Positions 1 to 11,637 are shown, counted from the first letter of the stretch. The stretch is DNA of 64,000 nucleotides from Echinarachnius parma (GCA_037951105.1 JBAMJV010002074.1:124001-188000), one strand, 5' to 3'. Numbers and translations are program-made. Notes: generated by a model from the sequence alone, not told the origin.

Positions 1-1770
1 CATAACAAACGCAACCAACATTCATACCCATCCTCAAACAGTCATTAACTGACAGTATTCCCTAAATCGCACTACTAAACTAACACGTGCCCACTATGTC
101 CCAGAGAGATCGGTATGGGCACATGTCCGTGTGTGTGCCCAACATGTACATAATGGATCGATTTGGGCACGCGTTTGTTATCAAGAGTTTCCTACGATTA
201 CAATTGATTAGGGTAGCATGATATATATATATACAATGAGCCCACTTTAACCATCAGCGGGTTACATAGCCTATTGGTAACGTTACGAGGTGGACTTGTT
301 GGCCTATATCAACATTTGGTATCATGGGTTCGAATCCTCTCCGATGCCGCTAATATTTTCTTTTATCATATAAGACATGGTGAGTAGCGGTTCTTTTAGT
401 AAATGTATCATGCGCATTTTCACTAAGGAATTAAATCTGTGGCCTACATCACTACTTCTAAATAAATCAGAAGGGATTTGCTAAATCGTTTGGGAAACCC
501 AGATCGTCCGCCCAGATATAGGATTAACGGTTGAAAGGGATACCATGGCCTATCTTGAATAAATAGGGGAGATAAGGGTTAAAAGTTGAAACTCTTAAGT
601 GCGATTTTTCAAATGTATCTCAGTGGGGGAACGAGTGCCCAATGCATTGCATTAAGTGTGCATTGGGCACTTGTGCTACTTGATCCCATCATACATGTAA
701 TGCATTGCATTGGGCACATGTTCCCACACAGAGGTAAATTTGAAAAACGCACTTAATGGTCCAGCAAGTCAACACTAATGTAGTTTCAACCCCTATTTCC
801 CCTCTATCTTCAATTATCAGCCACGCTAGCCTTCTTAAGAGAGTATCCTATCCGGGCTTCCAGCCAAACACGCATTAGGAATGTTCAATATTTATTACAG
901 CTCTAGGAAACTCTCTTAATATAGTACACTAATACGTGCCCAATGTGTATTTAAGAGATGGGTTAGGGCACCTGTTAGTGTACTAGTTATATAGTACACT
1001 AACAGGTGCCCTAACCCATCTCTTAAATACATATTGGGCACGTATTAGTGTACTATATTAAGAGAGTTTCCTAGAGCTGTAATACATATTGAACATTCTT
1101 AATGCGTGTTTGGCTGGAAGCCCGGATAGGATACTCTCTTAAGAAGGCTAGCGTGGCTGATAATTGAAGATAGAGGGGAAATAGGGGTTGAAACTACATT
1201 AGTGTTGACTTGCAGGTCCTTTTAGTGCCAAAATGGGAATTTACCTTAGTGTGGAAACACGTGCCCAATGCTATGCATTACATGTATGATGTGATCAAGT
1301 AGCACAAGTGCCCAATGCACACTAAATGCAATGCGTTGGGCACGCGAACTTATTTTTATCAATACTTTGTCCCTCAATGTATACCCAGGTCGAAAAAACA
1401 GTTGAAAATGAGTTACCAACTGGTACCATTTGATACCAGTTGGGATTAATCAGTCCAGTACTCTCTAACTCTCTCCCCTATTTATTCCAGATAAGCCATG
1501 GTATCCCTTTTAACAGTTAATCCTATCTGGGCGGAGGATCTCGGTTTCCCAAACGATTTAGCAAATCCCTTCTGATTTATTTATAAGCAGTGATAGGCCA
1601 CATAATTAATTCCTTAGTGAAAATGCGCATCATACATTTACTCAAAGAACCACTGCGCTCACGACTTCGTAGCAGACTATTCGTCGATGGTATATATTTG
1701 TTCTATTATAGTCATACGTGGACAATCGTGTGGACGTTTTGGTACATTTCCAAAAAAATAAACTGGTGCA
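1..1770. repeat. Foldback repeat unit, copy 1 (1.77 kb)
   Basis: The opening bases recur at 1771, so this is the first of two direct copies. Positions about 377-985 are the inverted complement of about 992-1660, with a 6-bp spacer at 986-991, giving a palindrome of about 1.28 kb. A tRNA-like segment lies at 256-351. Short ORFs here (for example 1590-1775) lie inside the repeat and look non-coding. The structure fits a foldback or TIR-type non-autonomous element, or a pol III retroelement joined to one. I recognise no transposase. Confidence 0.75.
256..351 (+). repeat. tRNA-like pol III promoter segment (SINE head?)
   Basis: A good B box (GGGTTCGAATCCT) lies at 326-338, and a plausible A-box-like stretch (TAGCCTATTGGTAACG) lies about 55 bp upstream. 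AGCGG at the start can pair with CCGCT at the end like an acceptor stem. The 96-bp length and poor arm pairing argue against a working tRNA. It is more likely a tRNA-derived head of the repeat unit. Confidence 0.5.
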
Positions 1771-2890
1771 CATAACAAACGCAACCAACATTCATATCCT
1801 CAAACAGTCACTAACTGACAGTATTCCCTAAATCGCACTACTAAACTAACACGTGCCCACTATGTCCCAGAGAGATCGGTATGGGCACATGTCCGTGTTT
1901 GTGCCCAACATGTACCTAATGGATCGATTTGGGCACGTGTTTGTTATCAAGAGTTTCCTACGATTACAATGGATTAGGGTAGCATGATATATAATTACAA
2001 TGAGCCCACTTTCACCATCAGCGGGTTACATAGCCTATTGGTAACGTTACGATGTGGACTTGATATCAACACTTGGTATCATGGGTTCGAATCCGCTCCG
2101 ATGCCGCTAAAATTTTCTTTTATCATATAAGACATGGTGAGTAGCGGTTCTTTTAGTAGATGTATCATGTGCATTTTCACTAAGGAATGAAATCTGTGGC
2201 CTACATCACTGCTTCTAAATAAATCAGAAGGGATTTGCTAAATCGTTTGGGAAACCCAGATCGTCCGCCCAGATATAGGATTAACGGTTGAAAAGGATAC
2301 CATGGCCTATCTTGAATAAATAGGGGAGATAGGGGTTGAAAGTTGAAACTCTTAAGTGCGATTTTTAAAATGTATCTCAGTGGGGGAACGAGTGCCCAAT
2401 GCATTGCATTAAGTGTGCATTGGGCACTTGTTCTACTTGATCCCATCATACATGTAATGCATTGCATTGGGCACATGTTCCCACACAGAGGTAAATTTGA
2501 AAAACGCACAAATGGTCCAGCAAGTCAACACTAATGTAGTTTCAACCCCTATTTCCCCTCTATCTTCAATTATCAGCCACGCTAGCCTTCTTAAGAGAGT
2601 ATCCTAACCGGGCTTCCAGCCAAACACGCATTAAGAATGTTCAATATTAATTACAGCTCTAGGAAACTCTCTTAATATAGTACACTAATACGTGCCCAAT
2701 ATGTATTTAAGAGATGGGTTAGGGCACCTGTTAGTGTACTAGTTATATAGTACACTAACAAGTGCCCTAACCCATCTCTTAAATACATAATGGGCACGTA
2801 ATAGTGTACTATATTAAGAGAGTTTACTAGTGTTGAAATATATATTGAACATTCTTAATGCGTGTTTGGCTGGAAGCCCGGACAGGATAC
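1771..2890. repeat. Foldback repeat unit, copy 2 (truncated)
   Basis: Direct repeat of 1-1135 with a low percentage of substitutions. The palindrome starts at about 2130 and is centred near 2750, but its right arm is cut at about 2890, where a TAGTAGTATATTACAG-type AT-rich stretch begins. Confidence 0.75.
2020..2108 (+). repeat. tRNA-like pol III promoter segment, second copy
   Basis: Copy of 256-351 in the second foldback unit, 7 bp shorter in the central part. It retains the GGTTCGAATCC B box. Confidence 0.5.
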
Positions 2891-5482
2891 TGCTAGTAGT
2901 ATATTACAGTTATATAATACATATAACAGTTATATACTACTAGTAGTATATACTGTGTTACGCCGGAACTACTTTCTCAAAACTCAAAATAGAATATGTG
3001 CCCGGGGCACGCATTGGAATCAAACGAATGGAGCATCAGACGTTTTACCAGTTGGATCATTGATGTCCATGCATAACATAATTCGTAAGTATGAACCGAG
3101 ATATGTTATTTAAAGTATGATATTGTATGGTTTTGTAGAAGTGTGTTTGCCGTTAAAGCCTATAAAGTGTTACCATCACGGTATACACAGCTCAGAATGC
3201 CAGGCGCCGTCCTACGGACGGCGCCTGGTTAGGTTAACCGAAAACAAGCTAACAACTCGGATGATCTAATGTATTCATCGTGGCTGTCATGTTAACATTC
3301 CATCTGTTGCAAATTTGTTTGACATCGCATAAAAGCGCAGTTTACTCGAACGTGTGAATGAACGAATTGTTCCGTATTGTTCCAATCATAAAAACGTCTT
3401 ATTGAGTTTGTTATGTGTTCTACAACGTGATACAGTAAGGGGGGGCAGTAGAACATAATTGTCTTATCTGGGGTAAACGGCGGGGGGGGGGGGGGGTAAC
3501 TTATGTCCAAAACAAAAAGCTTGCTATAATTCCTAAATGTAAGGGTGTTACTGTAGATATGAGCGTGAGTAGGAATGATGGGGGGTTTTTTTTGGGGGGG
3601 GGGAGGGATCACGCGTGAGCACATGTTTTCATAGCCACCCCAATGAACTAAAACCAAATACATCTCCCTCCTCATTGCGATCAAGCTCCGCCACGCTTAC
3701 AATATGATAGCATGACAAGGGAAACTATTCAATTGCAGTGAAAACATAAACGAAATTGCATTAAATAGTATTATATAGATAGATTCATCAAAACAGAATT
3801 GAAATCACATAAAATCAATCCGAATGCAAAAGTAAGCTAATATGTCACAAAAAGGACAAATAAAGGCAAATTACTCTCCAGATAAAAACATGTAATTTAA
3901 GCTGATAAAAGATGTTATTGCTGAAGTACAAGAATGCTAGGACAAACACGGAAAAGTATGTTACTTGGGGAACTATTTTGAACTAACATCACGCTATCAT
4001 TAAAAAAATCTCTAATATCCCTTATTCGAATAATCTCCTTGCCATGTTCACGATCGCGCCACACGACACACAAAAACCGGGCAGATTGTTACTTGCTAGC
4101 AATTTAGAGGTACATCAGAGTACCTCTACATTTTTGGTCCAGTGTCGCTAAAATTTGTCCTATCTGACTTTGGTGAATAAGAAAAAAAATAGCTGGGTGT
4201 TAGGTCGTCATTCAACTTCACGCCTTTGTTGTACGTCCAACAAAGCTCTATTCAGAACGTCCCGCATAAATAGATTTCAATGCATTTAGTCGGCACCGCA
4301 GATCTATTGTTGTAATTGTTCGCATTTCGACTAACAATGTCGTGGAATACCAAATGCTTGTGGAATTTAGACAGATGGGTTGTCATGTTAGGCCAGACCT
4401 TGACTACGATAGCGAATTTAGCCTATCGGCCTTTTGTGAATACCAGTTAAGCCTAGCGGACATCGAAATCGTAGTTTGATCAACCAACTAGCTTATCGGG
4501 GTTTTATGAATATGGCCACAGATGAATTGTTGCCCATAACCACCGATGCACCAGGAAATCTCCAACTACACATTCCCTAATTCTAACGTCTTCATTCTAA
4601 ATTTCTAGGGAAACAAACTGAATTGTAATATAATCATACGTTTGTTGTGTATTCAGTAAGTGAAATGTGTTTGAGTACTTGTATTATTCCCATCTTGGTT
4701 CGGTGCGATATCATAATAAAAGGGATTTAGTAACATTGAACTAAGTGGTTCTCTCATACCTTGTTGTAATGGTATTAACATTACAAACACTGCACAGGTT
4801 TTGGTGTTTTGAATTTCCCTTTTAAAAACAAATATGTTCGACTGAAGTGATCGGATATTGAAGTATCCACTTGAAAGTTTTAACCGTGTACAGTCTGCAT
4901 GGTCTGTGCGATGAGTTCGCGAATACAATTTTACACATTTTATCAACCATCCAACATTTGGTGCGCATATGAAATTAAATATACACACTATTTACCATGT
5001 TTACAACATATCTAGACCAGAAAATCAAGTCGTACAGTCTATGCAGGGCACATAATTAAATATTCGCAAAGACTTGGCTTAGCAGAGAGGAAGGAAATAA
5101 TGACAATAATGAGAATTATCATAACGAAAATACATGAAACTTTACTTCAAAATGTTCATTTATTCCTAGCATGAATATGAAATGCAGCTTTGTTTTATGT
5201 TATGTATCAATAATACAGTATAAAAGGTACATATTACTCAATCATTTCCCGTTTTCATCTAAAGTTATGGTGTGATTTTTTAATCAGAACATTACAATTC
5301 TATGATTTATGTTGAGAAAATGGACGAAACCAGGCATTGTGTAAAATTGTGTGACTGATTGAATAACCAGTTATGGTTCATTGGATAGAGTCCCCCGACA
5401 TGGATAACTGCGGCATGTGGGTACAAAAAACTTGTTAATGGAAGATGTATGCTACTCTCTCATAATGATTGTAAACTGTTAC
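2891..5482. other. No gene recognised; hairpin and G-runs
   Basis: AT-rich sequence without recognisable coding exons. It contains a perfect 13-bp hairpin at 3200-3228 (CCAGGCGCCGTCC, loop TAC) and G-runs near 3480 and 3593. The ORFs at 3292-3684 and 4653-4988 show no recognisable domain and no clear splice context. Confidence 0.5.
3200..3228. repeat. Perfect GC-rich hairpin
   Basis: A 13-bp perfect inverted repeat with a 3-nt loop, standing out from AT-rich surroundings. It has no U-tract and no gene upstream, so I do not call it a terminator. It could be a remnant of a small foldback element. Confidence 0.7.
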
Positions 5483-5596
5483 CTGTTTCACAGTGAGTTC
5501 CTCTGTACCCAGGTGGACAGTAACATGTGTACTGATTGAACCCATTCACACAGGTTGCACCATTTAGGCAAGGATTGGATGAACATTCATTGATAT
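5483..5596 (-). CDS. EGF-like (calcium-binding type) exon
   Basis: A 114-bp exon coding one complete EGF-like domain of 38 residues. It begins with the split codon for Asp followed by INEC and has six cysteines. The C-x-[DN]-x4-[FY]-x-C-x-C pattern of calcium-binding, hydroxylated EGF domains is present ([12 protein letters not shown]). The acceptor is TTTCAG and the donor is GTAACA. Both borders are phase 1, so the exon can be added or skipped without shifting the frame. EGF domains act in secreted or cell-surface proteins as rigid calcium-dependent spacers or ligand-binding modules. Exons of the same size and phase lie at 6090, 6862 and 7272, so this is one exon of a repeat-rich extracellular gene transcribed right to left. 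Fibropellin, Notch and SVEP-type proteins are built this way; the identity of the gene is unknown. Confidence 0.9.
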
Positions 5597-6089
5597 CTGA
5601 AACATAGAATTGATAAAAACAAGTATGGTTTGAAACAATAACTTATCACAACTACATAGAAAAGACCAGCGGTCGTCAAACCAATGACGATGTGCATAAG
5701 ATGTCGAGAAGCCTGCTTCATAAGTAGAAATGTAATAAATAACGAAATTAATAAAGAACAATAAAACCAAATGTATGTTCAGGTTTGTCCAAGGTCCATG
5801 CAATATTATATTGTTTAGTGAAAACTATGTAAATAAAGAAACGGTTAATGATATGACGCATTTTTTTATTCATTCTCTAGTTGAAAGTGTTTGGCTTCAA
5901 ACATTTGTTATTCAAACGTGTTATTGTAAATAATATACATTTAAGGTCCATTTCAAGCACTATAAACATGAAACGGACGAATCATTTATAACGTTACGTA
6001 TACATATGGAAACGGTTTTTCTAAACTGATTATTTTGTTAACTAATATCTACAAATAATGATGTGCAAAGAAGGATAGCTAATATTTAC

Positions 6090-6203
6090 CTGTCTGACAG
6101 TTATTTCCAGTGTATCCAGGAACGCATGAGCAGAAGTAAGCGTTAACCATATCGTTACAAACTGCCCCATTGATGCAAGGGTGGGATGAACACTCATCGA
6201 TGT
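6090..6203 (-). CDS. EGF-like (calcium-binding type) exon
   Basis: A 114-bp phase 1-1 exon coding a 38-residue EGF domain starting D-IDEC and ending at NNCQT, with six cysteines and the [12 protein letters not shown] hydroxylation-type motif. It is bounded by a CTCAG acceptor and a GTAAAT donor. It differs more from the neighbouring exons than those at 6862 and 7272 differ from each other, so it is an older duplicate. Confidence 0.9.
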
Positions 6204-6626
6204 CTGAGAAACAAAAACGATATCCATAACACATCGAACAAGATACATTCATGATAAATCATTATCGTTGCTCTCTCCATATGCAAATATAGTGTACTTT
6301 TAGGATATTTTACTCAGTAGGTTTTCGGTATATAGCATCATGTAAGATGAGAACATATTGGTAGTCCTGAAAAGAACTTTCTTAGGTAGTCCTGAATCGG
6401 AGTACGGTGGTATACTGAAAGGACTATGGAAGAACTAAGACTGCTGGAATTATTTCTTGAACTGTAGTCCTGGGGGACTACAACTCCGGTATAAGTGGCA
6501 TGTGAGGTAAGGGTAGGGTGGTACTAGGAGTATATTTTGAAGTTTCATTTCTAGGTGTATATCTCAAAAAAATGATTAAATAATAATTAGAGGGCATAGC
6601 TGATTGGCACTGCATTAATCACTCTG

Positions 6627-6825
6627 TTTGATATATATATATATACTTTGGTTTTTTGTATTGCACTTGTGTAAGAATTCTTTCTTATTTCCCATCTCTT
6701 ATCTATCTCTGTATTCATCCTATCCCCTGCTTACATGCTTCCTTCTTATGCGCATATAGACTCTATACCTAGGTGTGATATGCGCTATATAAGAACTGTT
6801 TATTATTATCATTATTAAATCCGTA
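6627..6825 (+). repeat. Retroposed insertion with SINE-like tail
   Basis: The paralogous intron at about 7205-7220 reads straight from CACTCTGTTT into AAATCCGT. Here about 195 bp intervenes, ending GCGCTATATAAG followed by TTATTATTATCATTATT. This tail resembles those of the SINEs at 30.1 and 59.9 kb, so it is probably a 5'-truncated SINE. The start is AT-microsatellite rich. Confidence 0.6.
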
Positions 6826-6861
6826 GTTATGGATTAATGATACTCTCTCATAAATTCTTAC

Positions 6862-6975
6862 CTGTTTCACAGTGTGTTCCTGTGTACCCAGGGGGACAGT
6901 CACATGTGTATTGATTGACCTCATTTAGACAGGTTGCACCATTTAGGCAAGGATCGGAGGAACATTCATCGATAT
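6862..6975 (-). CDS. EGF-like (calcium-binding type) exon
   Basis: A 114-bp phase 1-1 exon coding a 38-residue domain ([10 protein letters not shown] at the start, THCET at the end) with all six cysteines and [12 protein letters not shown]. The acceptor is TTACAG and the donor GTAAGA, both strong. The exon and its flanking intron are a close duplicate of the 7272 exon region, which identifies an exon-plus-intron duplication of roughly 410 bp (excluding the 6627-6825 insertion). Confidence 0.92.
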
Positions 6976-7271
6976 CTGTAACAAACAATTGATGACAAAT
7001 CCCGGAAAATAATACTTTGCGTGGCACAACTGTAAAACTGTAAACTGTAAAATACTGCTGGATTATTTTCTTGAACTTGTAGTCCCGGGGGTTTACAACT
7101 CCAGTATAAGTGGCATGTGAGTATATTTTGAAGTTCCATCTTTAGGTGTATACCACAACAAGTATTACACCACGATTAGGGGTATAGCTGATTGGCACTG
7201 CATTAATCACTCTGTTTAAATCCGTGGTTATGGATTTATGCTACTCTCTCATACTCATTGTAAATTGTTAC

Positions 7272-7385
7272 CTGTTTCACAGTGTGTTCCTCTGTACCCG
7301 GAGGGACAGTCACATGTGTACTGATTGTGTTCATCGATGCACAGTGCACCATTTAGGCAAGGATCGGAGGAACATTCATCGATAT
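7272..7385 (-). CDS. EGF-like (calcium-binding type) exon
   Basis: A 114-bp phase 1-1 exon, 38 residues, six cysteines, with motif [12 protein letters not shown]. It is nearly identical to the 6862 exon in its N-terminal half and diverged in the middle loop. The acceptor is TTTCAG and the donor GTAACA. Intron sequence upstream in the transcript (7440-7720) is a third copy of the same intron module, but no EGF exon follows it. Confidence 0.92.
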
Positions 7386-8630
7386 CTGAAACAAACAATT
7401 GATGACAAATCCCGGAAAATAATACTTTTAAACAAGAACGTTACATGGCACAACTGTAAAATACTGCTGGAATTCTTTCATGAACTTGTAGTACCGGGGG
7501 TTTATAACTCCAGTATACGTGGCATGTGAGTATATTTTGAAGTTCCATCTTTAGGTGTATACCACAACACTATTTTAAACCACGATTAGAGGGCACAGCT
7601 GATTGGCACTGCATTAATCACTCTGTTTACCTCTGTAACAATTGATGACAAATCCCGGATAATAATACTTTTAAACAAGAACGTTACATGGCACATGTAC
7701 CCATTTATCACGTTAAGGCATGTATGCTCTTCCTTTGAAACAAGAATCCATCAATCTCTGTATCTGTTAGTTAGTTATGCTACGTTATAGTTATGAACTT
7801 CAGTATCAGTTAAATGGATATTATATGGCAAAGTAATGAGCGAAAAAAAAGTTTAAATGTTTATGACGAAAGGGAAATTCGAAGAACCAACAAATGTTCC
7901 ATGTTCTGTTGGTGATTTGAATACGACCAGGTGTGAGAGAACCATGCTCTAAGTAAGCCTTTTGTATTTAGACAATGTTCCTAGATCGCTTTAAACAATG
8001 ATAAATCAACTTATGTATGTGTTAAATTATACAGATGTTAACTGCTGATGGAGGAAATATCACGTCATGTTTCTCTCCAAAGGGATTTGAGATACTTTTA
8101 AGGGAAGATTATAAGTCCCAAGACGTAGTCGAGGGACTTATTGTCTTTACAAAATAGCATTTCAAATCCCGAGGGAACCTTCCATGATGTTCCCGACAGA
8201 AAAGTTATCAGAAAACATCTGTTATGTTATATGGCTTAGTTTATGTACAAAAATAACCCACGTTTAGGCTCTCTGAGCTCGAGTAGAAAATGTGGCGTTT
8301 CGAAGTGATATGTTTATATCGTCAAAATATGATCTTTCTGTGATTGCGCGTATTAAATGTTGACATCGCGCACGTACACGTAAACTTTTATATAAATTAC
8401 CTCGAGCATAGAACATAACACCTGCAATCGATAGCATCGCTCTCATTTGTTGTCATAGGTATAAACAAATATTGTATCCGTTTTACATACTGAAATAATT
8501 ATGTTAACATCACATGACTGAGGTTAGCCAATCAATGACTCGTATTTGACCAAATCAGATAACATAAACTTTTGATATGGTATATCGTGCATATGTTTAT
8601 GTTCGCTGCATAATTATTCTACATAAACAC
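7386..8630. other. Intronic / no gene recognised
   Basis: Contains the third copy of the intron module (to about 7720). A hairpin-like element at about 8065-8190 has AAGTCCC facing GGGACTT and CAAAGGGATTTGAGA facing a CAAATCCCGAGG segment. No EGF motif or other domain was found in either strand. Confidence 0.45.
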
Positions 8631-8744
8631 CCGTCTGACAGTTGTATCCAGTGTATCCAACAACACATGTACACGTGTAACCATTGACAAAGTCATTACA
8701 GGTTGCTCCATTCAGACAACGGGGCAACGAGCATTCGTTTATAT
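8631..8744 (-). pseudogene. Decayed EGF-like exon (splice acceptor lost)
   Basis: A full-length, open 114-bp EGF module with six cysteines ([10 protein letters not shown] at the start) and a usable GT donor. The acceptor AG expected at 8745-8746 on the minus strand is AA; intact paralogues have CAG there. The exon is therefore probably skipped. Because it is phase 1-1, skipping would leave the frame of the transcript intact. A non-canonical or nearby cryptic acceptor cannot be excluded. Confidence 0.75.
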
Positions 8745-9838
8745 TTTAAAATACGAAACAATAATACGTAAAATAAGATGCAACATGGGGTGATCGTAAT
8801 TGATTCAGTACATTCGCCATGCCATCTCATCAAACAAGTTCATACCAAAAGAAAACATGAGGAATTATCTCGCTAATTGAAATCATTTTTATTGTAGTAT
8901 AATTATTATAACTGGTCTAAAGAATATTTCGAATATTTGTAGTAAAGCTCAATGTTCAATTATCAGAAATGTATGATTGATAGGCAAAATGTTTCTTTCA
9001 CGGATGACCTTTAAGGGGAGTTATAATGCCTGTCCCATCCCCAAGACTTTATAATAATCATAAATAACCGAGTTTGATTCATTTGGGGAAAGTTTTGATT
9101 TGAATGACCTTATTTGCCTAAAATATCATAAATCATTAAATTAGTGTTTCTTCAAAACAAAAATTATTTACAATAGTTATATACCACAAATGCTGTACTT
9201 GACACGCGTGGAAATTTTCGCGCTGATACTGATAGGGAGTTGTACGGCCGAGATATTAGGCGGCCAGGCCGCCCCACCCTCACCGCCACCCTCCACCCTC
9301 GCCCCAGGCTCTAGAAGGACCTTCATTGGCAAGTTATTTAGGGTTAAACTTATTTCAAATGAAGAACAGTACAAGTATCTACAATCCGATTCTGGGGTGG
9401 ACAAAGTCAATAATATTAGTCATAACAATAGGTCGCTTTATACAGCGTCAACTATGAATATCATCTATAAGAGCCATTGTTACCCCGGTCATATAATTGA
9501 ATACCAGCCCACAAACTTTGTGTGCATCACCATAGTGGTTTCTTACTGTTCGGTTTAATAACTATCCTTAAAGATCCATGTACATATATACAAACGTTTA
9601 CAGCACAGTGGTACAGTGGTATCATGAATTCTATCCGACAGTATAGTGTATCCGGACCGTTAGAAACATGGTACATGTAACCATTGTTGATGGAATGGAC
9701 TACTAAAGATGTTATCTTTCATTCATAAGAATAATATTTGTGGGTGGTGGTACCCTTTGGTAACCACTGATTTGGTGTATCGTGCGTATGAAATGCGTCA
9801 TTGTAATGCTTGTTGGATAATCATTCAAAAATACTCAC
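8745..9838. repeat. Duplicated intron module, copy A
   Basis: Non-coding sequence following the 8631 exon, repeated at 10371-11211 (B), 11441-14482 (C, heavily invaded) and in part at 39111-39484 (D). Shared landmarks include GCCGCCCCACCC-like C-rich tracts and TTAGGGTTA. The ORFs on both strands at 9177-9558 are repeat sequence, not exons. Confidence 0.75.
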
Positions 9839-10173
9839 CAGTCATGCAGTTGAATCCTGTGTATCCACCAGTACATGTACACGTATAACCCACCCCATTA
9901 ACAGATCGCCACAGTATGATACTGAGATAAATTACTTTCATGGCACAGCATATTACAGAGCATATTACTAATTTCGTAATCTGTATTACAAATACGTCAC
10001 AGTTACATACTGACAGAATATAATTTCATTTGATATTACAATGGGAACGGTTATGAAACGTGACATATTGTAATCCAGTGTCGTCGTACCATGTATCTTG
10101 CTATATGGATTATTTTTTATCTCATTACAAGTTGCTCCAATCTGACACGGGTTTGAATAGCATTCATTCACAT
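9839..10173 (-). pseudogene. EGF-like exon split by an insertion
   Basis: The C-terminal half of an EGF exon (9839-9890, reading GYTCTCTGGYTGFNC) and its N-terminal half (10123-10173, reading [16 protein letters not shown]) are separated by about 232 bp of unrelated AT-rich sequence. Eleven bases present in the paralogue at 11212-11440 are missing at the junction. The acceptor region also joins sequence homologous to 8513 onwards and lacks the normal CAG spacing. This is non-functional as an EGF exon. The ORF at 9986-10189 is a read-through of the N-terminal half into the insert. Confidence 0.8.
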
Positions 10174-10311
10174 GACTGAGGTTAGCCAATCAATGACTCG
10201 TATTTGACCAAATCAAATAACATAAACTTTTGTAGCAGAAGACACACAACCATTGATATGGTATATCGTGCATATGTTTATGTTTGCTGCATAATTATTC
10301 TGCATACACAC

Positions 10312-10370
10312 CTGTCTGACAGTTGTGTCCAGTATATCCAACATCACATGTACACGTGTAACCATTGACA
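10312..10370 (-). pseudogene. Truncated EGF-like exon (C-terminal half only)
   Basis: Fifty-nine bases homologous to the 3' half of the 8631 exon ([14 protein letters not shown]) with an intact GT donor. At 10371 the sequence jumps to material homologous to about 9020, so a deletion of about 345 bp relative to copy A removed the N-terminal half, the acceptor and part of the intron. Confidence 0.8.
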
Positions 10371-11211
10371 TATACATAATGCCCGCCCCATTCCCAAGAC
10401 TTTAGAATAATCATAAATAGCCAAGTTTGATTCATTGGGAAAATTAGGATATCATGACCTTATTTGCATAAAATGCCATATATATTAAAAATTAGTTTTT
10501 TAACAAATACCGTGAACGCTTTACTTGACAGGCGGAGAAATTTTCGCAACGATAGGTAGTTTTACGGCCAAGACTTAGGGGCCAGACCGCCCTACCACCA
10601 CAGCCACCCTCCACCCTCGCCCCACGCTCTAAAATGACCTTAATTAGCAAGTTATTTAGGGTTACGCTTATTTCTAAATGACCTTAATTAGCAAGTTATT
10701 TAGGGTTACACTTATTTTCAAATGAATAAAATACAAGTATCTACAAGCCGATTTTGGGGTTGATCAAGGCAATAATACTAGTCAATACAGCATCAATTAT
10801 GACTTTCATCTCTAAGCGCTATACATGATATTACCCCATCCAAAGGATAATATGCCAGACCGCAAACATTGTGTGCATCACCAAAGTTGTTATTTTACTA
10901 TTCGGTTGAATATAAACTGAACTCTATGATCGATGTACAAATACGAATGTTTATAATAAATTGGTACAGTTTGTATCATGTTTTCTATCCGCCAGTATAG
11001 TGTATCCGTTCAAAACATGGCACATGTGACCATGATCCTCGTACGGCATGTTCTTTCTCTTAGATAAAAGGATCCAGCAATTATTTTAACGGTTACGCAT
11101 ACTAGTTGTGGACATCAGTGTCAGGCGCTTTCAAAACCATTGCTATGGTATATCGTACATATGAAATACGTCATTGTAATGCTTGTTGCAGAAGCATTCA
11201 AAAATACTCAC
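10371..11211. repeat. Duplicated intron module, copy B
   Basis: Homologous to 9020-9838, starting ATAATGCCCGCCCC. It carries a short internal duplication of TTAGCAAGTTATTTAGGGTT near 10645-10705. No coding exon inside. Confidence 0.75.
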
Positions 11212-11440
11212 CAGTCATGCAGTTGAATCCTGTGTATCCACCAGTACATGTACACGTATAACCATGGGCGTCGATACTTACGTAATACCTATTCATCAGG
11301 GGGGATGAATGAATAGATCATCCCCCCCCCCCCTGATGAATGGGTATCAATGACAGATCGACGCCCATGCGTATAACCATTGACCAAATCATTACAAGTT
11401 GCTCCATTCTGACACGGGTTTGAATAGCATTCGTTTACAT
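11212..11440 (-). pseudogene. EGF-like exon interrupted by a hAT-type MITE
   Basis: Without the insert and one TSD copy, this is a standard 114-bp phase 1-1 EGF exon ([10 protein letters not shown] at the start, FNCMT at the end) with a CAG acceptor and GTGAGT donor. A 107-bp MITE at 11263-11369 lies between the fourth cysteine region and the C-terminal loop, flanked by CGTATAAC duplications (11255-11262 and 11370-11377). Reading through in frame reaches a TAG inside the MITE at 11289-11291. The exon cannot code a complete EGF domain unless the MITE is spliced out. Confidence 0.88.
11263..11369. mobile_element. hAT-type MITE (CATGGGCGTC family), copy 1
   Basis: A 107-bp palindromic element with termini CATGGGCGTCGAT and their inverse, flanked by an exact 8-bp duplication CGTATAAC. 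Eight-base TSDs with short TIRs are characteristic of the hAT superfamily. The centre holds a 12-bp C-run opposite a 6-bp G-run. In the minus orientation it carries GTAAGTAT, a consensus splice donor, at 11274-11281. Confidence 0.88.
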
Positions 11441-11637
11441 CTGAAAATACATAACAATATCATGCAACATAAAATTCAATAGTATAGGGTGCTCGTAATG
11501 ACACCTGTACAGTCGCCATGACATCGCACCAAAAACAACTCATACTCATAGAAAATATGAGTAATAATCCGGCTCATTGAAGTAATTTTATTGTATTATA
11601 ATTAGTCCAACTGGTCTAAAGAATACGTATAGAAAAG

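Noticed and set aside
256..351. A tRNA gene
   Set aside because: The B box is good, but the arms do not fold into a convincing cloverleaf and the segment is duplicated with a foldback repeat; kept only as a tRNA-like segment.
3200..3228. Rho-independent terminator
   Set aside because: The hairpin is strong, but there is no T-tract or upstream gene and the sequence is eukaryotic.
9177..9558. Opposed ORFs of 77 and 122 codons
   Set aside because: They lie in an intron module that is repeated three more times with frame-breaking indels.
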